In this document: in pieces, positions 7,981 through 17,046 of the stretch
Layout of the letters: each line of letters starts with the position of its first letter
Numbering within the stretch: the stretch's first letter is position 1
DNA from: Tabrizicola oligotrophica
GTDB taxonomy: Bacteria > Pseudomonadota > Alphaproteobacteria > Rhodobacterales > Rhodobacteraceae
Direction of reading: 5' to 3'
NCBI RefSeq assembly: GCF_011008935.1
Contig: NZ_JAAIVJ010000003.1
Span: 1 to 64,000, forward strand
Length of the DNA stretch: 64,000 bases
Notes under the pieces: generated by a model
The model's database searches: none
Told to the model about the DNA's origin: nothing
What the model saw: the letters and a program-made list of their open reading frames with translations, nothing else
Made by a program: the position numbers and the translations under genes

Positions 7981-8477
7981 CGCCCTTTGATCTGGTCGTC
8001 ACCCCGATGGGTGTGCGCTTCATGGGCCGGGTATTTCCTTGCATGCTGGGGCGCGGCGGCATCGTCAAGGCAAGCGCCAAGCGCGAGGGCGATGGCGGCA
8101 CCCCGACCGGCACCCATCGCATCACCGGCATGCTCTACCGCCCCGACCGCATCGCCCCGCCGCAGCCTTGGGCCGTGCCGATCGGGCCGATGGACCTTTG
8201 GTCGGATGACCCCGAGGACAGCGACTATAACCAGATGGTCCGCGCGCCGCATGGTTTCAGCCATGAGGCCCTGCGCCGCGCGGACCCGCTGTATGACCTC
8301 GTCCTGCTGACCGACTGGAACTGGCCCCATGCCGTGCCGGGTCGCGGCTCGGCGATCTTCCTGCACCGCTGGCGGCGCATGGGCTATCCCACGGCCGGCT
8401 GCGTGGCCTTCGCCCCGCGTGATTTGCGCTGGATTGCCAGCCGCATCACCCCCGGCACAAGGCTGATCGTACGCTGA
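7977..8477 (+). CDS. L,D-transpeptidase (YkuD) family protein
   Basis: A 166-residue YkuD-fold protein. The catalytic motif is [16 protein letters not shown] with His130 and the nucleophile Cys142. No signal peptide is visible, so it belongs to the short Rhodobacterales-type form (related to YcfS/ErfK-like cysteine peptidoglycan cross-linkers) whose location is uncertain. Translation begins at a GTG overlapping the ribA stop. A 69-bp palindromic repeat follows within 3 bp of the stop and separates the gene from the convergent pcaF-type gene. Confidence 0.8.
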   Translation: MTPFDLVVTPMGVRFMGRVFPCMLGRGGIVKASAKREGDGGTPTGTHRITGMLYRPDRIAPPQPWAVPIGPMDLWSDDPEDSDYNQMVRAPHGFSHEALRRADPLYDLVLLTDWNWPHAVPGRGSAIFLHRWRRMGYPTAGCVAFAPRDLRWIASRITPGTRLIVR

Positions 8478-8479
8478 CC

Positions 8480-8548
8480 CCTCCTCGAGTACGTCGTACA
8501 CTCGTCGGGAAAGCCCCGGCGAGGAGTGCATGACATGCTCGACGAGCG
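8480..8548. repeat. REP-like double hairpin repeat, copy 1
   Basis: A 69-bp element made of two hairpins. The first has CGAGTAC-type arms around GTC (8486-8505). The second is centred on GCATGACATGC (8527-8537), flanked by CTCGACGAG. It is nearly identical to 32607-32673. It fills the gap between two convergent genes, ending 6 bp before the pcaF stop, so it may act as a bidirectional terminator or mRNA 3'-end stabiliser. Confidence 0.8.
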
Positions 8549-8553
8549 CCCCG

Positions 8554-9759
8554 TCAGACCCGTTCGATCAGCACCGCCGTCCCTTGCCCGACGCCCACGC
8601 ACATGGTGGCAAGCGCGTAACGCCCGCCGGTCCGGACCAGTTCCAGCGCCGCCGTGCCGGTGATCCGCGCCCCGGTCATGCCGAGGGGATGCCCCAGCGC
8701 AATGGCCCCGCCGTTGGGGTTCACGCGCAGGTCGTCGTCGGCAATGCCAAGGCCGCGCAGCACCGCCAGCCCCTGCGCGGCAAAGGCCTCATTCAGCTCG
8801 ATCACCGACAGATCGGCCACGCTCAGCCCATGCTGCGCCAGCAGCTTTTGCACCGCCGGCACCGGGCCATAGCCCATGACGCGCGGCGCAACCCCGGCGC
8901 TGGAGGCCCCCAGAATTCGTGCAATCGGCTTCAGCCCTTGGGCCTTGGCCACCTCTGCCGAAGCAATCAGCAGCGCCGCCGCCCCGTCATTGACGCCACT
9001 GGCGTTGCCCGCGGTGATGGTGCCATCGGCCCGGGTGATCGGCCGCAGCCTGGCCAGGTCTTCCGGTCGGGTGTCGCCGCGGGGGTGTTCGTCCTGCGTC
9101 ACCTCCACCGTCTTGCCGCGCCCCAGATCCACTGTCACCGGCACGATCTCGGCGCCAAACCGTCCGTTGGCCTGCGCCGCCCCCGCCAGCCGCTGCGAAC
9201 GCAGTGCAAAGGCATCCTGATCGGCGCGGGAAATGCCATACTCATCCGCCAGATTCTCGGCGGTTTCCGGCATCGAGTCGGTGCCATAGGCCGCCTGCAT
9301 CTTCGGATTCACGAAGCGCCAGCCAATCGTGCTGTCGGCCACCTCGGCGGTGCGCGCGAACGCCGTGCTGGCCTTGGGCAGGATCATCGGCGCACGCGTC
9401 ATGCTCTCGACCCCCCCGGCAATCGCCAGCCCGATCTCGCCGGCCTTGATCGCCCGGGCGGCGGCCGACACCGCCTCCATCCCCGAGCCGCAAAGCCGGT
9501 TGACCGTGGCACCCGGCACGGTTTCCGGCAGCCCGGCCAAGAGCAGCGCCATGCGCGCAACGTTGCGGTTGTCCTCGCCCGCCTGATTGGCACAGCCCAG
9601 CCAGACCTCCTCCACCGCCGCTGGGTTCAGGCTGGGATTGCGCGCCAGCAGCGCGGCCAGCGGGATTGCCGCCAGATCATCGGTGCGCACCTGCGCCAAG
9701 GCCCCGGCATAGCGGCCGATCGGCGTGCGGATGTAGTCGCAGATATAGGCGTCGGTCAT
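8554..9759 (-). CDS. pcaF: 3-oxoadipyl-CoA thiolase
   Basis: A 401-residue type II thiolase that splits 3-oxoadipyl-CoA into succinyl-CoA and acetyl-CoA, the last step of the beta-ketoadipate pathway. Nucleophile Cys90 (NRLCGSG), His357 ([11 protein letters not shown]) and Cys387 (CVGVGQG) are all present. The N-terminus [25 protein letters not shown] and the length of 401 favour PcaF/PaaJ over AtoB-type acetyl-CoA acetyltransferases. It lies 57 bp downstream of a LysR regulator on the same strand and 15 kb from the pca operon, so it could serve that pathway, the adjacent aromatic cluster, or phenylacetate breakdown. Confidence 0.85.
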   Translation of the reverse strand: MTDAYICDYIRTPIGRYAGALAQVRTDDLAAIPLAALLARNPSLNPAAVEEVWLGCANQAGEDNRNVARMALLLAGLPETVPGATVNRLCGSGMEAVSAAARAIKAGEIGLAIAGGVESMTRAPMILPKASTAFARTAEVADSTIGWRFVNPKMQAAYGTDSMPETAENLADEYGISRADQDAFALRSQRLAGAAQANGRFGAEIVPVTVDLGRGKTVEVTQDEHPRGDTRPEDLARLRPITRADGTITAGNASGVNDGAAALLIASAEVAKAQGLKPIARILGASSAGVAPRVMGYGPVPAVQKLLAQHGLSVADLSVIELNEAFAAQGLAVLRGLGIADDDLRVNPNGGAIALGHPLGMTGARITGTAALELVRTGGRYALATMCVGVGQGTAVLIERV

Positions 9760-9789
9760 GGCGGCCTCCTTCGGATTGGCCTATGGTCT

Positions 9790-9801
9790 TTCAAGTTTGA
9801 A
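9790..9801. promoter_or_regulatory. TTCAA-GT-TTGAA dyad upstream of pcaF
   Basis: A short perfect dyad (5-bp arms) 31-42 bp before the pcaF start. A similar TTGAA/TTCAA dyad occurs at 13842-13859 before the ABC transporter genes. The shared half-site hints at one regulator, but short dyads can arise by chance. Confidence 0.3.
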
Positions 9802-9816
9802 GGAATTGCAAGCGCC

Positions 9817-10749
9817 TCACGCGGCAGCCTCGCGCAGGGCGGCAATCAGGGTTTCGGCGGCCGGGGACAGACGCGCACCCCGTCGGGTGGAAATGCCGAT
9901 CGGACGGTGGGTTGCGGGCAGCGCCACGTCCAGGGCGGCCACCCGCCCCTGCGCCGCCTCGAACCGCGCCAGCTGCACCGGCCAGATCACCAGATAATCG
10001 GCCAGCAGCACCAAGGAGCGGTTGGTCAGGATCGACACTGACTCGACCGAGTTCGCCGGGGGCGGCAGACCTTCGGCGCGAAACGCCTCGTCAATCTGCC
10101 GCCGCATCGAGGTTTCCTGGCGCGGCAATATCCAGGGTTCGTCCAGCAGGTCCGCCAGTCGCAGCCCCCGACGCGACAGCAAGGGATGCCCGGCCCGCAC
10201 GACGATCTGCGCATGGTCGTCGCACAGGGTTTCCTCGGCAATCCCGGCACCGCTGGAAAAGCCGGGCAAACGGCCGATCACAAGGTCCAGTTCCCCGGCG
10301 CGCAACAGGGGCATCAGCACGTCATTGGTGCCCTCGATCACCTTGACCGCCAGATTGGGCCGCGCTTTCCGAACCTGCGCAATGGCGCGGGGCAGCAGCG
10401 TGACCGCCGCCGACACCAGCACCCCCACCGCCACCCGCCCGCCAGAGCCCAGGCGCATGTCCTCCAGTTCCTGCCCGGCATGGCGCAATTGCGTCAGGAC
10501 AAGGCGGGCATGGGCAACCAGCACCGCGCCGGCCTGCGTGGCGCGGACACCCCGGTTGGTGCGGTCAAACAGTCGGGTGCCGACGATGGCCTCGGCCTCT
10601 TGCAGCGCCTTGGTCACTGCCGATTGGGTAAGCCCAACCTCTTGCGCGGCGGCCAGCAGGCTACCCTCGCGGGCGATGGCGTCAACGAGGGTCAGAAGCC
10701 GCAGGCTGAGATGGGTTTCAAGGCGAAGCGGACGTGGGCGGGAGGCCAT
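9817..10749 (-). CDS. LysR-family transcriptional regulator
   Basis: A 310-residue LysR-type regulator with an N-terminal winged helix-turn-helix (residues 15-75, GSLLAAAQEVGLTQSAVTKAL) and a periplasmic-binding-protein-like effector domain. It resembles GbpR/PcaQ-type regulators of aromatic and sugar-acid catabolism. ATG 10749 is preferred to ATG 10791: a GGA site lies nine bases upstream, and the longer form would place the operator-like palindrome 10755-10771 inside the coding region. It diverges from the aldehyde dehydrogenase gene and reads toward pcaF, so it is the likely regulator of both sides. Confidence 0.85.
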   Translation of the reverse strand: MASRPRPLRLETHLSLRLLTLVDAIAREGSLLAAAQEVGLTQSAVTKALQEAEAIVGTRLFDRTNRGVRATQAGAVLVAHARLVLTQLRHAGQELEDMRLGSGGRVAVGVLVSAAVTLLPRAIAQVRKARPNLAVKVIEGTNDVLMPLLRAGELDLVIGRLPGFSSGAGIAEETLCDDHAQIVVRAGHPLLSRRGLRLADLLDEPWILPRQETSMRRQIDEAFRAEGLPPPANSVESVSILTNRSLVLLADYLVIWPVQLARFEAAQGRVAALDVALPATHRPIGISTRRGARLSPAAETLIAALREAAA

Positions 10750-10754
10750 TTCAA

Positions 10755-10771
10755 TATTCCATTCAGGAATA
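10755..10771. promoter_or_regulatory. LysR-type operator palindrome
   Basis: TATTCC-ATTCA-GGAATA, a perfect 6-bp-arm palindrome that also fits the T-N11-A rule for LysR binding boxes (ATTCC...GGAAT). It lies between the divergent regulator and aldehyde dehydrogenase genes, touching the regulator's ribosome site, which suggests autorepression. Confidence 0.6.
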
Positions 10772-10847
10772 GTCAAAGCCTGATACTTCATTTGCCTTCA
10801 ATATGCCAGTGCGGATTAATCGCGGCAGGCAACTGACAGGCCCCGCA

Positions 10848-12314
10848 ATGACCGACTACCCCGAGCTTCAGCTTTTCATCGACAACCGCTGGCGCAAGGC
10901 GGCCGAGACACTGCCCGTCCTGAACCCGGCGACCGAACAGGAGATCGGCCGCCTGCCGATTGCGCGCCGGGCGGATCTGGACGATGCGCTGGAAGCCGCC
11001 GAGCGTGGCTTCAAGATCTGGAGCCGCACCGCCCCCCGCATCCGGGCGCAGATCATCCTGAAAGCGGCCAGTCTCATGCGGGAACGCGGGCCGCAAATCG
11101 CGCCGTCGATCACCCTGGAGAACGGCAAGCCGCTGGCGCAGGCCGGCATGGAAGTGGTCCGCGGGGCGGAGTTCTTCGAATGGGACGCGGGTGAGGCGCA
11201 GCGGCTTTATGGCCATGTGGTGCCCTCGGCCCCCGGCATCCGCTATTCGGTGATCCGCGAACCGGCCGGCATCGTGGCGGGGTTTGCGCCGTGGAACTTC
11301 CCGCTGAGCCAGCCCGCACGCAAGGTGGCCGGCGCACTGGCCTCGGGCTGTTCGATCATCCTGAAGGCGGCCGAGGAAACCCCGGCGGGCGCCATGCACA
11401 TCGCGCGGGCCTTTCAGGATGCGGGGTTGCCTGCCGGGGTTCTGAACCTTGTGTTCGGCAACCCTGCCGAGATTTCCAGCTATCTGATCCCGCAGGACCG
11501 GGTGCGGGTGGTCGCCTTTACCGGCTCGACCTCGGTTGGCATCCACCTGACGGAAATGGCGGCACGGGCAATGACTCCGGTGCTGATGGAGCTGGGCGGC
11601 CACGCGCCGGTGATCGTCTGCGATGATGTCGATCCGGCGGCCGCAGGCACCATGTCGGCGGTGCGCAAGGCGCGGAATTCGGGGCAGGTCTGCACCTCTC
11701 CGACCCGGTTTTTCGTGATGGAGAAAAGCTATCAGGCCTTTGCCAAGGCCTTTGCCGACCGCGCCGCAGCGGTGCGGATGGGCAATGGGCTGGACCCGGC
11801 AACCGAGATGGGGCCGGTGGCCAACCATCGCCGGATCGCCGCGCTGGAGGCGCTGGTCGAGGATGCCCGCGCCAAGGGGGCAAAGGTTCTGGCCGGCGGC
11901 ACGCGCCCGAACGGGCCGGGCTATTTCTTCCCCGTCACCGTGCTGGCCGAGGTGCCCGACGATGCCCGGGTGATGCGGGAAGAACCCTTCGGCCCACTGG
12001 CCATCATCAACCCGGTGCGCGACCTTGACGACGCCATCGCCCGCGCCAATTCCCTGCCCTTCGGCCTTGCCGCCTATGGCTTTACCCATTCGGCGGCCAA
12101 TGTCGACCGGCTGACCCAGGGGATCGAGGCCGGCAACCTGTCGATCAACACGCTGGAGGCCAGCGTGGCCGAGGTGCCCTTTGGCGGGGTGAAATACTCA
12201 GGCCATGGCCGCGAAGGCGGGGCCGAGGGGCTGCACCATTACACCGTGACCAAGACCATCTCGCACAAGATGGAGCTTGACCATGAGCCAACAGTTTCAG
12301 GAGCCAAGCCGTGA
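10848..12314 (+). CDS. NAD(P)-dependent aldehyde dehydrogenase
   Basis: A 488-residue aldehyde dehydrogenase with all catalytic residues: Asn150 (FAPWNFPL), Lys173, the GSTSVG cofactor loop at 226-231, Glu248 (MELGGH) and nucleophile Cys282 (NSGQVCTSP). The family includes succinate-semialdehyde, ketoglutarate-semialdehyde and aminomuconate-semialdehyde dehydrogenases, and sequence alone does not decide between them. As first gene of a cluster with a 3-hydroxyanthranilate dioxygenase, oxidation of a ring-cleavage semialdehyde is the most economical guess. ATG 10848 starts the family-typical N-terminus; the frame is open 45 bp further upstream. The stop overlaps the next gene's GTG start. Confidence 0.87.
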   Translation: MTDYPELQLFIDNRWRKAAETLPVLNPATEQEIGRLPIARRADLDDALEAAERGFKIWSRTAPRIRAQIILKAASLMRERGPQIAPSITLENGKPLAQAGMEVVRGAEFFEWDAGEAQRLYGHVVPSAPGIRYSVIREPAGIVAGFAPWNFPLSQPARKVAGALASGCSIILKAAEETPAGAMHIARAFQDAGLPAGVLNLVFGNPAEISSYLIPQDRVRVVAFTGSTSVGIHLTEMAARAMTPVLMELGGHAPVIVCDDVDPAAAGTMSAVRKARNSGQVCTSPTRFFVMEKSYQAFAKAFADRAAAVRMGNGLDPATEMGPVANHRRIAALEALVEDARAKGAKVLAGGTRPNGPGYFFPVTVLAEVPDDARVMREEPFGPLAIINPVRDLDDAIARANSLPFGLAAYGFTHSAANVDRLTQGIEAGNLSINTLEASVAEVPFGGVKYSGHGREGGAEGLHHYTVTKTISHKMELDHEPTVSGAKP

Positions 12315-13267
12315 AATACGCCCGCCACGACGCCAAGTCGCATGCCTTTGCCCATATGAAAGGCATCTGGGCCGCCGCGCTGATGCCCTTTCGTGACGAT
12401 CTGTCGATCGACGAGGAAGGCTTTGCCGCAAATATGGATCACTGGATCCGGGATCTGGGGATCGACGGCTTCTTCATCGCCGGCAAGCAGGGCGAGTTCT
12501 TTGCGATGTCGCTGGAGGAGCGCAAGCGCGCCTTCGATCTGGCGGTGAAGGCGGCGGATGGCCGGGCGCAGACCATCATGTCCTGTTCGGATCAGAACAT
12601 GGATGTGGTGATTGATCTGGCCAGACACGCCCAGTCTTGCGGCGCCGATTACATCGTGGTGCACGCCCCGGTGCTGCATTTCTACAAGGCGCAGGACGAG
12701 ACCCTGATCCGCTATTACGAAACGATTGCCGGCAAGGTCGACATCGGCATTGCGCTCTGGTCGCATCCCGACAGCGGCTATCTGATGCCGCCTCAGCTCT
12801 GCAACCGGCTGGCCGATATCGAAACCGTTGTAGCGATCAAATATTCGGTTCCAAGGCCGATGTATGCAGAGCTTTCACGACTGGCTGGCGATCGGATGAT
12901 CGTTTCTACGGCCTCGGAAGAGGAATGGCTGGAGAATATTCTGGAACTGAACTGGCGGCTCTATCTCTGTTCCTCGCCGCCCTACCTGCTCCAGACCGCC
13001 GCCGACAAACGGATGCGCGCCTATACCGATGCGGCTTTTGCGGGCCGCGTGGAAGAAGCGCGGGCCATTCGTGACAGTCTGGAGCCCGTGCGCCATGCGC
13101 TGAAATCCACGCGGCCCGCAGAAAAGCCCCATGCCCATCAGAAATACTGGCAGGAGCTTTTGGACCAGGTGGGCGGCCGGGTGCGCCCTCCCAGTCTGGA
13201 GCTGACCGAGGACGAAAAGACCCTGACCCGCAAAGCCTTTGAAACCTGCGGCCTGAAACTGGCCTGA
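12311..13267 (+). CDS. DapA/NanA-family lyase or hydratase-aldolase
   Basis: A 318-residue (alpha/beta)8-barrel of the dihydrodipicolinate synthase/N-acetylneuraminate lyase family. The Schiff-base lysine is Lys177 (VVAIKYS), the pyruvate-binding GxxGE loop is GKQGEFF (58-64), and Tyr125 is available in HAPVLHFY. The family makes or breaks C-C bonds next to pyruvate; aromatic-pathway members act as hydratase-aldolases on ring-cleavage products. Being translationally coupled (GTGA) to an aldehyde dehydrogenase and followed by a dioxygenase, it probably acts on an unsaturated oxo-acid intermediate. It is not lysine biosynthetic DapA. Start is GTG; an internal ATG at residue 16 is an alternative. 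Confidence 0.8.
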   Translation: MKYARHDAKSHAFAHMKGIWAAALMPFRDDLSIDEEGFAANMDHWIRDLGIDGFFIAGKQGEFFAMSLEERKRAFDLAVKAADGRAQTIMSCSDQNMDVVIDLARHAQSCGADYIVVHAPVLHFYKAQDETLIRYYETIAGKVDIGIALWSHPDSGYLMPPQLCNRLADIETVVAIKYSVPRPMYAELSRLAGDRMIVSTASEEEWLENILELNWRLYLCSSPPYLLQTAADKRMRAYTDAAFAGRVEEARAIRDSLEPVRHALKSTRPAEKPHAHQKYWQELLDQVGGRVRPPSLELTEDEKTLTRKAFETCGLKLA

Positions 13268-13831
<564 letters not shown>

Positions 13832-13841
13832 ATATTTTAGA

Positions 13842-13859
13842 CTTGAAATAATTTTCAAG
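13842..13859. promoter_or_regulatory. CTTGAA-N6-TTCAAG dyad before the ABC transporter
   Basis: A perfect 6-bp-arm inverted repeat in AT-rich sequence between the dioxygenase stop and the binding-protein gene. It may be an operator for a promoter serving the transporter genes. Confidence 0.4.
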
Positions 13860-13917
13860 CCTGTCACAGTGACGGCAACAACAAGAACAAGATTCCATCG
13901 TTAACCGGGAGAATGAG

Positions 13918-15060
13918 ATGCAAAGACTTTTGACCACCGCCAGCCTTCTTGTCGCGCTGGCCGTGCCGGCCTATGCCGAAGGCACAAGGATTGGCGTCAT
14001 CACCACACTGTCGGGCCCTGCGGGCTATTTGGGCGAACAGATCCGCGACGGGCTGACGCTGGGGCTGGAAGCCTCGGGCGCGGCGTTTGAGCTGGTGGTG
14101 GAAGACGACGGGCGCGACCCGAACACCGGGGTTCAGGTGGCCGACCGGATGCTGAACGAAGAGGGCATCAAGCTTTTGACCGGCATCGTGTTCTCGAATG
14201 TGTCGGGCGCGGTTGTGCCCGAGGCGCTGGATGCCGGTGCGATCTATGTCAGCCCGAATGCCGCCCCCTCGCCGCTGGCGGGTGAAAAGTGCCATCCGAA
14301 CTATTTCGTCGTCAGCTGGCAGAACGACAGCCTGCACGAGGCTTCGGGCGCTGCGGCCAAGAAACTGGGCTATACCACGGCGGTCGCCCTCGCCCCGAAC
14401 TATCAGGCCGGCAAGGACGCCATCGAGGGCTTCAAGCGCGAGTTTGGCGGCGAAGTGACCGAAATCTACACCGGCGTCGAGCAGTCCGATTTCGCTGGCG
14501 AAATGGCGCAGATCCGCGACAAGGCCCCGCAGGTGGTGTTCCAGTTCCACCCCGGCGGTCAGGGCATCGCCTTCCTCAAACAATATCAGCAGGCAGGGCT
14601 TCTGGGCACCGTTCCCATGGTGCTGTCCGAGCCCTCCTATGATGCGGTGATCCTCAAGGCCGTAGGCCCGGCGGCCGTCGGTGTGACCGGCACGACGCAC
14701 TGGAATGCCGACTTCGACAACGAAGCCTCGAAGGCCATGGTCGCCGCTTGGGCCGCGGCCCACCCGGACGTGCCGCTGACCACCTATGGCCAGCAGGCCT
14801 ATGACACCGGGCTGCTGATCGGTTCTGCGCTGGTCAAGGCAGGCGGCGACGGCGACGTGGCCGCGCTGCAAGCCGCGATCAAGGCGGCCGAGTTCGCCTC
14901 GACCCGCGGCAGCTTTGCCTTCGGCCCGAACCAGCATCCGGTGCAGGACTGGTACATGACTGCAATCGAGGCGGACGAAGCCGGCAATCCCAAGGTCGTG
15001 ACCAAGGAAAAGATCCGCGAAGCGGTGGGCGACGTCTACGCTGCCAACTGCAAGATGTGA
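13918..15060 (+). CDS. ABC transporter substrate-binding protein (Liv/aromatic type)
   Basis: A 380-residue periplasmic binding protein of the branched-chain amino acid/aromatic acid class. A signal peptide is clear: basic MQR start, hydrophobic core, cleavage after AYA at residue 20. The mature chain opens with TRIGVITTLSGP and shows the two-lobed Peripla_BP_6 pattern. Proteins of this class beside aromatic genes usually bind aromatic acids. GGGAGAATGAG precedes the start. It is followed by a 12-bp-stem terminator-like hairpin before the permease genes, which would give a binding-protein excess. Confidence 0.88.
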   Translation: MQRLLTTASLLVALAVPAYAEGTRIGVITTLSGPAGYLGEQIRDGLTLGLEASGAAFELVVEDDGRDPNTGVQVADRMLNEEGIKLLTGIVFSNVSGAVVPEALDAGAIYVSPNAAPSPLAGEKCHPNYFVVSWQNDSLHEASGAAAKKLGYTTAVALAPNYQAGKDAIEGFKREFGGEVTEIYTGVEQSDFAGEMAQIRDKAPQVVFQFHPGGQGIAFLKQYQQAGLLGTVPMVLSEPSYDAVILKAVGPAAVGVTGTTHWNADFDNEASKAMVAAWAAAHPDVPLTTYGQQAYDTGLLIGSALVKAGGDGDVAALQAAIKAAEFASTRGSFAFGPNQHPVQDWYMTAIEADEAGNPKVVTKEKIREAVGDVYAANCKM

Positions 15061-15075
15061 TCTGTCGATCCTGGC

Positions 15076-15109
15076 CGGGCCGGAAGGGTGTCGCCTTCCG
15101 GCCCGTTTT
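15076..15109 (+). terminator. Strong hairpin between binding protein and permease genes
   Basis: A perfect 12-bp stem (15076-15087 with 15094-15105) with a 6-nt loop, followed by TTTTC. It fits an intrinsic terminator or attenuator inside the transporter operon, allowing partial read-through to the permease genes. Confidence 0.75.
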
Positions 15110-15152
15110 CTCAACCTGAAAACATGACCGGCGCGGCCGGGAGCGGGGGCAG

Positions 15153-16067
15153 ATGATCCTCTTGTTCGAGCAGCTTCTGAACGGGCTGCAATACGGTGTC
15201 ACTCTGTTCCTGCTGGCCGCCGGGCTGACGCTGATCTTCGGGATCATGGGCGTCATCAACCTCGCGCACGGCGCACTTTACATGGTCGGCGCCTTTGCCG
15301 CGAGCTGGGTGGCGATCCAGACCGGCAGTTTCTGGGGCGGGTTGGTGGCTGGGCTGGTTGCCTCGGGCCTGATCGGGCTTGTGGTGGAAACCGCCGTGAT
15401 CCGCCGGCTTTATGCCCGCGACCATCTCGATCAGGTGCTGGCAACTTTCGCGCTGATCCTGATCTTCAACCAGACCACCGTGCTGATCTTTGGCCGCCAA
15501 CCCCTGTTCACCACCCTGCCCGAGATCTTCTCCGGCTCGGTCGAGATCATCCCCGGCCTGCCCTATCCAACCTACCGGCTGTTCGTCATCGCCGTGGGTC
15601 TCGCCGTGGCGCTGGGGCTGTATTTCCTCATCAACAAGACCCGTATCGGCATGCTGGTGCGCGCCGGTGCCACCAACCGCCAGATGGTGCGGGCGCTGGG
15701 GGTGAACATTCAGGGCCTTTACACCGCCGTCTTTGCGCTGGGGGCGCTTCTGGCCGGGCTGGCGGGCGTCATGGCCTCGCCCATCGTCTCGGTGCAGGTC
15801 GGCATGGGCGACGAGATCATCCTGGCCACCTTTGTCGTGGTGGTGATCGGCGGTGTCGGATCGGTCAAGGGCGCCTTTGTCGCCGGGATCGTGCTGGGCC
15901 TGTTCGACACCATGCTGCGCGCCTTTCTGCCCGCCACGCTGCAACAGGTCATGCCGGGGCCAGAAGCGCAGGCGCTGGGGGTGGGGATTTCATCGATGGG
16001 CATCTATCTGATGATGGCGCTTGTCCTGTTGGTCCGCCCGCGCGGCCTGTTCGCGGCACGGGGGTGA
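15153..16067 (+). CDS. Branched-chain-type ABC transporter permease (LivH-like)
   Basis: A 304-residue inner-membrane permease with about eight helices and the LivH hallmark opening LNGLQYGVTLFLLAAGLTLIFGIMGVINLAHGA. With the LivM-like partner it forms the channel of an importer for amino acids or aromatic acids. The EAA-like cytosolic contact loop lies around residues 165-185 (GATNRQMVRALGVN). The gap of 4 bp to the next permease indicates one operon. Confidence 0.9.
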   Translation: MILLFEQLLNGLQYGVTLFLLAAGLTLIFGIMGVINLAHGALYMVGAFAASWVAIQTGSFWGGLVAGLVASGLIGLVVETAVIRRLYARDHLDQVLATFALILIFNQTTVLIFGRQPLFTTLPEIFSGSVEIIPGLPYPTYRLFVIAVGLAVALGLYFLINKTRIGMLVRAGATNRQMVRALGVNIQGLYTAVFALGALLAGLAGVMASPIVSVQVGMGDEIILATFVVVVIGGVGSVKGAFVAGIVLGLFDTMLRAFLPATLQQVMPGPEAQALGVGISSMGIYLMMALVLLVRPRGLFAARG

Positions 16068-16071
16068 ACCG

Positions 16072-17046
16072 ATGAAACGCGACAACCTTGTCCTTCTGGC
16101 AGTCCTTATCCTGCTGGCGCTGGTGCCCTTCGCTGCCGAATTCACCGGGCAATCAAGCTGGACCAAACTTGTCGGCCAAGCGCTGATCTATGGCATGGCG
16201 GCGGCCAGCCTGAACTTCATCCTCGGCTATGGCGGCATGGTCAGCTTTGGCCATGCGGCGTTCTTCGGGATCGGCGGCTATGTGGTGGGCATCCTCTATC
16301 ACCACTTCGACGCCGGCACCGCGTTCCTCGGGATCATCCCCGGCACCGACCAGATGCTTGTCACCCTGCCCGCCGCTGTCCTTGTCGCCGGCCTCGCGGC
16401 GGCACTGGTGGGCGCGCTGTCGCTGCGGACGGGGGGCGTGCAGTTCATCATGATCACGCTGGCCTTTGCCCAGATGTTCTTCTTCCTGTTCATCTCGCTG
16501 AAGACCTATGGCGGCGAGGATGGCATCATGGTGCGCCGCACCAATGCCCTGCCGGGGCTGAACATGAAGGACAAGGCCACGCTCTACTGGGTCGTGCTGG
16601 CCTTCGCTGCCGCCTATTACCTGTTCCTGCGCCGTCTTGTGCGATCGTCCTTCGGCCAGATCATCGCCGGCATCCGGCAGAACGAGCGGCGGATGGCCGC
16701 CATGGGCATCTCGACCCTGCGCTACAAGCTTTACGCCTTCATCCTGTCGGGCATGGGGGCGGGTCTTGCGGGCGCACTGATGGTCAACTTCCTGCGCTTC
16801 GCCTCGCCCGACATGATGCACTGGACCCGTTCGGGCGAGCTGATGGTCATGGTCATTCTGGGCGGGGTTGGCACTCTGGCCGGGCCGTTCATCGGCGCCG
16901 GTGCGCTGTTCACGCTGGAAACCACGCTGGCGCGCTATACCGAGCACTGGATGCTGCCGGTCGGCATCCTGCTGCTCGTCGTGGTCCTCACCTCGAAAGG
17001 CGGGTTGATGGCGCTGATCGCCAAGCTGAAGGGAGGCGCGAAATGA
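16072..17046 (+). CDS. Branched-chain-type ABC transporter permease (LivM-like)
   Basis: A 324-residue second permease subunit with multiple helices and the LivM features ASLNFILGYGGMVSFGHAAFFGIGGY and a cytosolic GIRQNERRMAAMGI loop that docks the ATPases. ATG 16072 was chosen because it follows the upstream stop by 4 bp and begins the hydrophobic N-terminus; an upstream in-frame ATG would lie in the previous gene. The stop overlaps the next start (ATGA). Confidence 0.9.
   Translation: MKRDNLVLLAVLILLALVPFAAEFTGQSSWTKLVGQALIYGMAAASLNFILGYGGMVSFGHAAFFGIGGYVVGILYHHFDAGTAFLGIIPGTDQMLVTLPAAVLVAGLAAALVGALSLRTGGVQFIMITLAFAQMFFFLFISLKTYGGEDGIMVRRTNALPGLNMKDKATLYWVVLAFAAAYYLFLRRLVRSSFGQIIAGIRQNERRMAAMGISTLRYKLYAFILSGMGAGLAGALMVNFLRFASPDMMHWTRSGELMVMVILGGVGTLAGPFIGAGALFTLETTLARYTEHWMLPVGILLLVVVLTSKGGLMALIAKLKGGAK

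Noticed and set aside
8530-10041. A 503-codon plus-strand frame across pcaF and the LysR gene
   Set aside because: No recognisable domains; it mirrors two well-supported minus-strand genes and starts inside the hairpin repeat.
10848-13267. Hydroxyproline or hexarate pathway (DapA-family dehydratase plus ketoglutarate-semialdehyde dehydrogenase)
   Set aside because: The pair fits such pathways, but no proline racemase/epimerase, oxidase or sugar-acid genes accompany it, and the next gene is an aromatic ring dioxygenase in the same operon.
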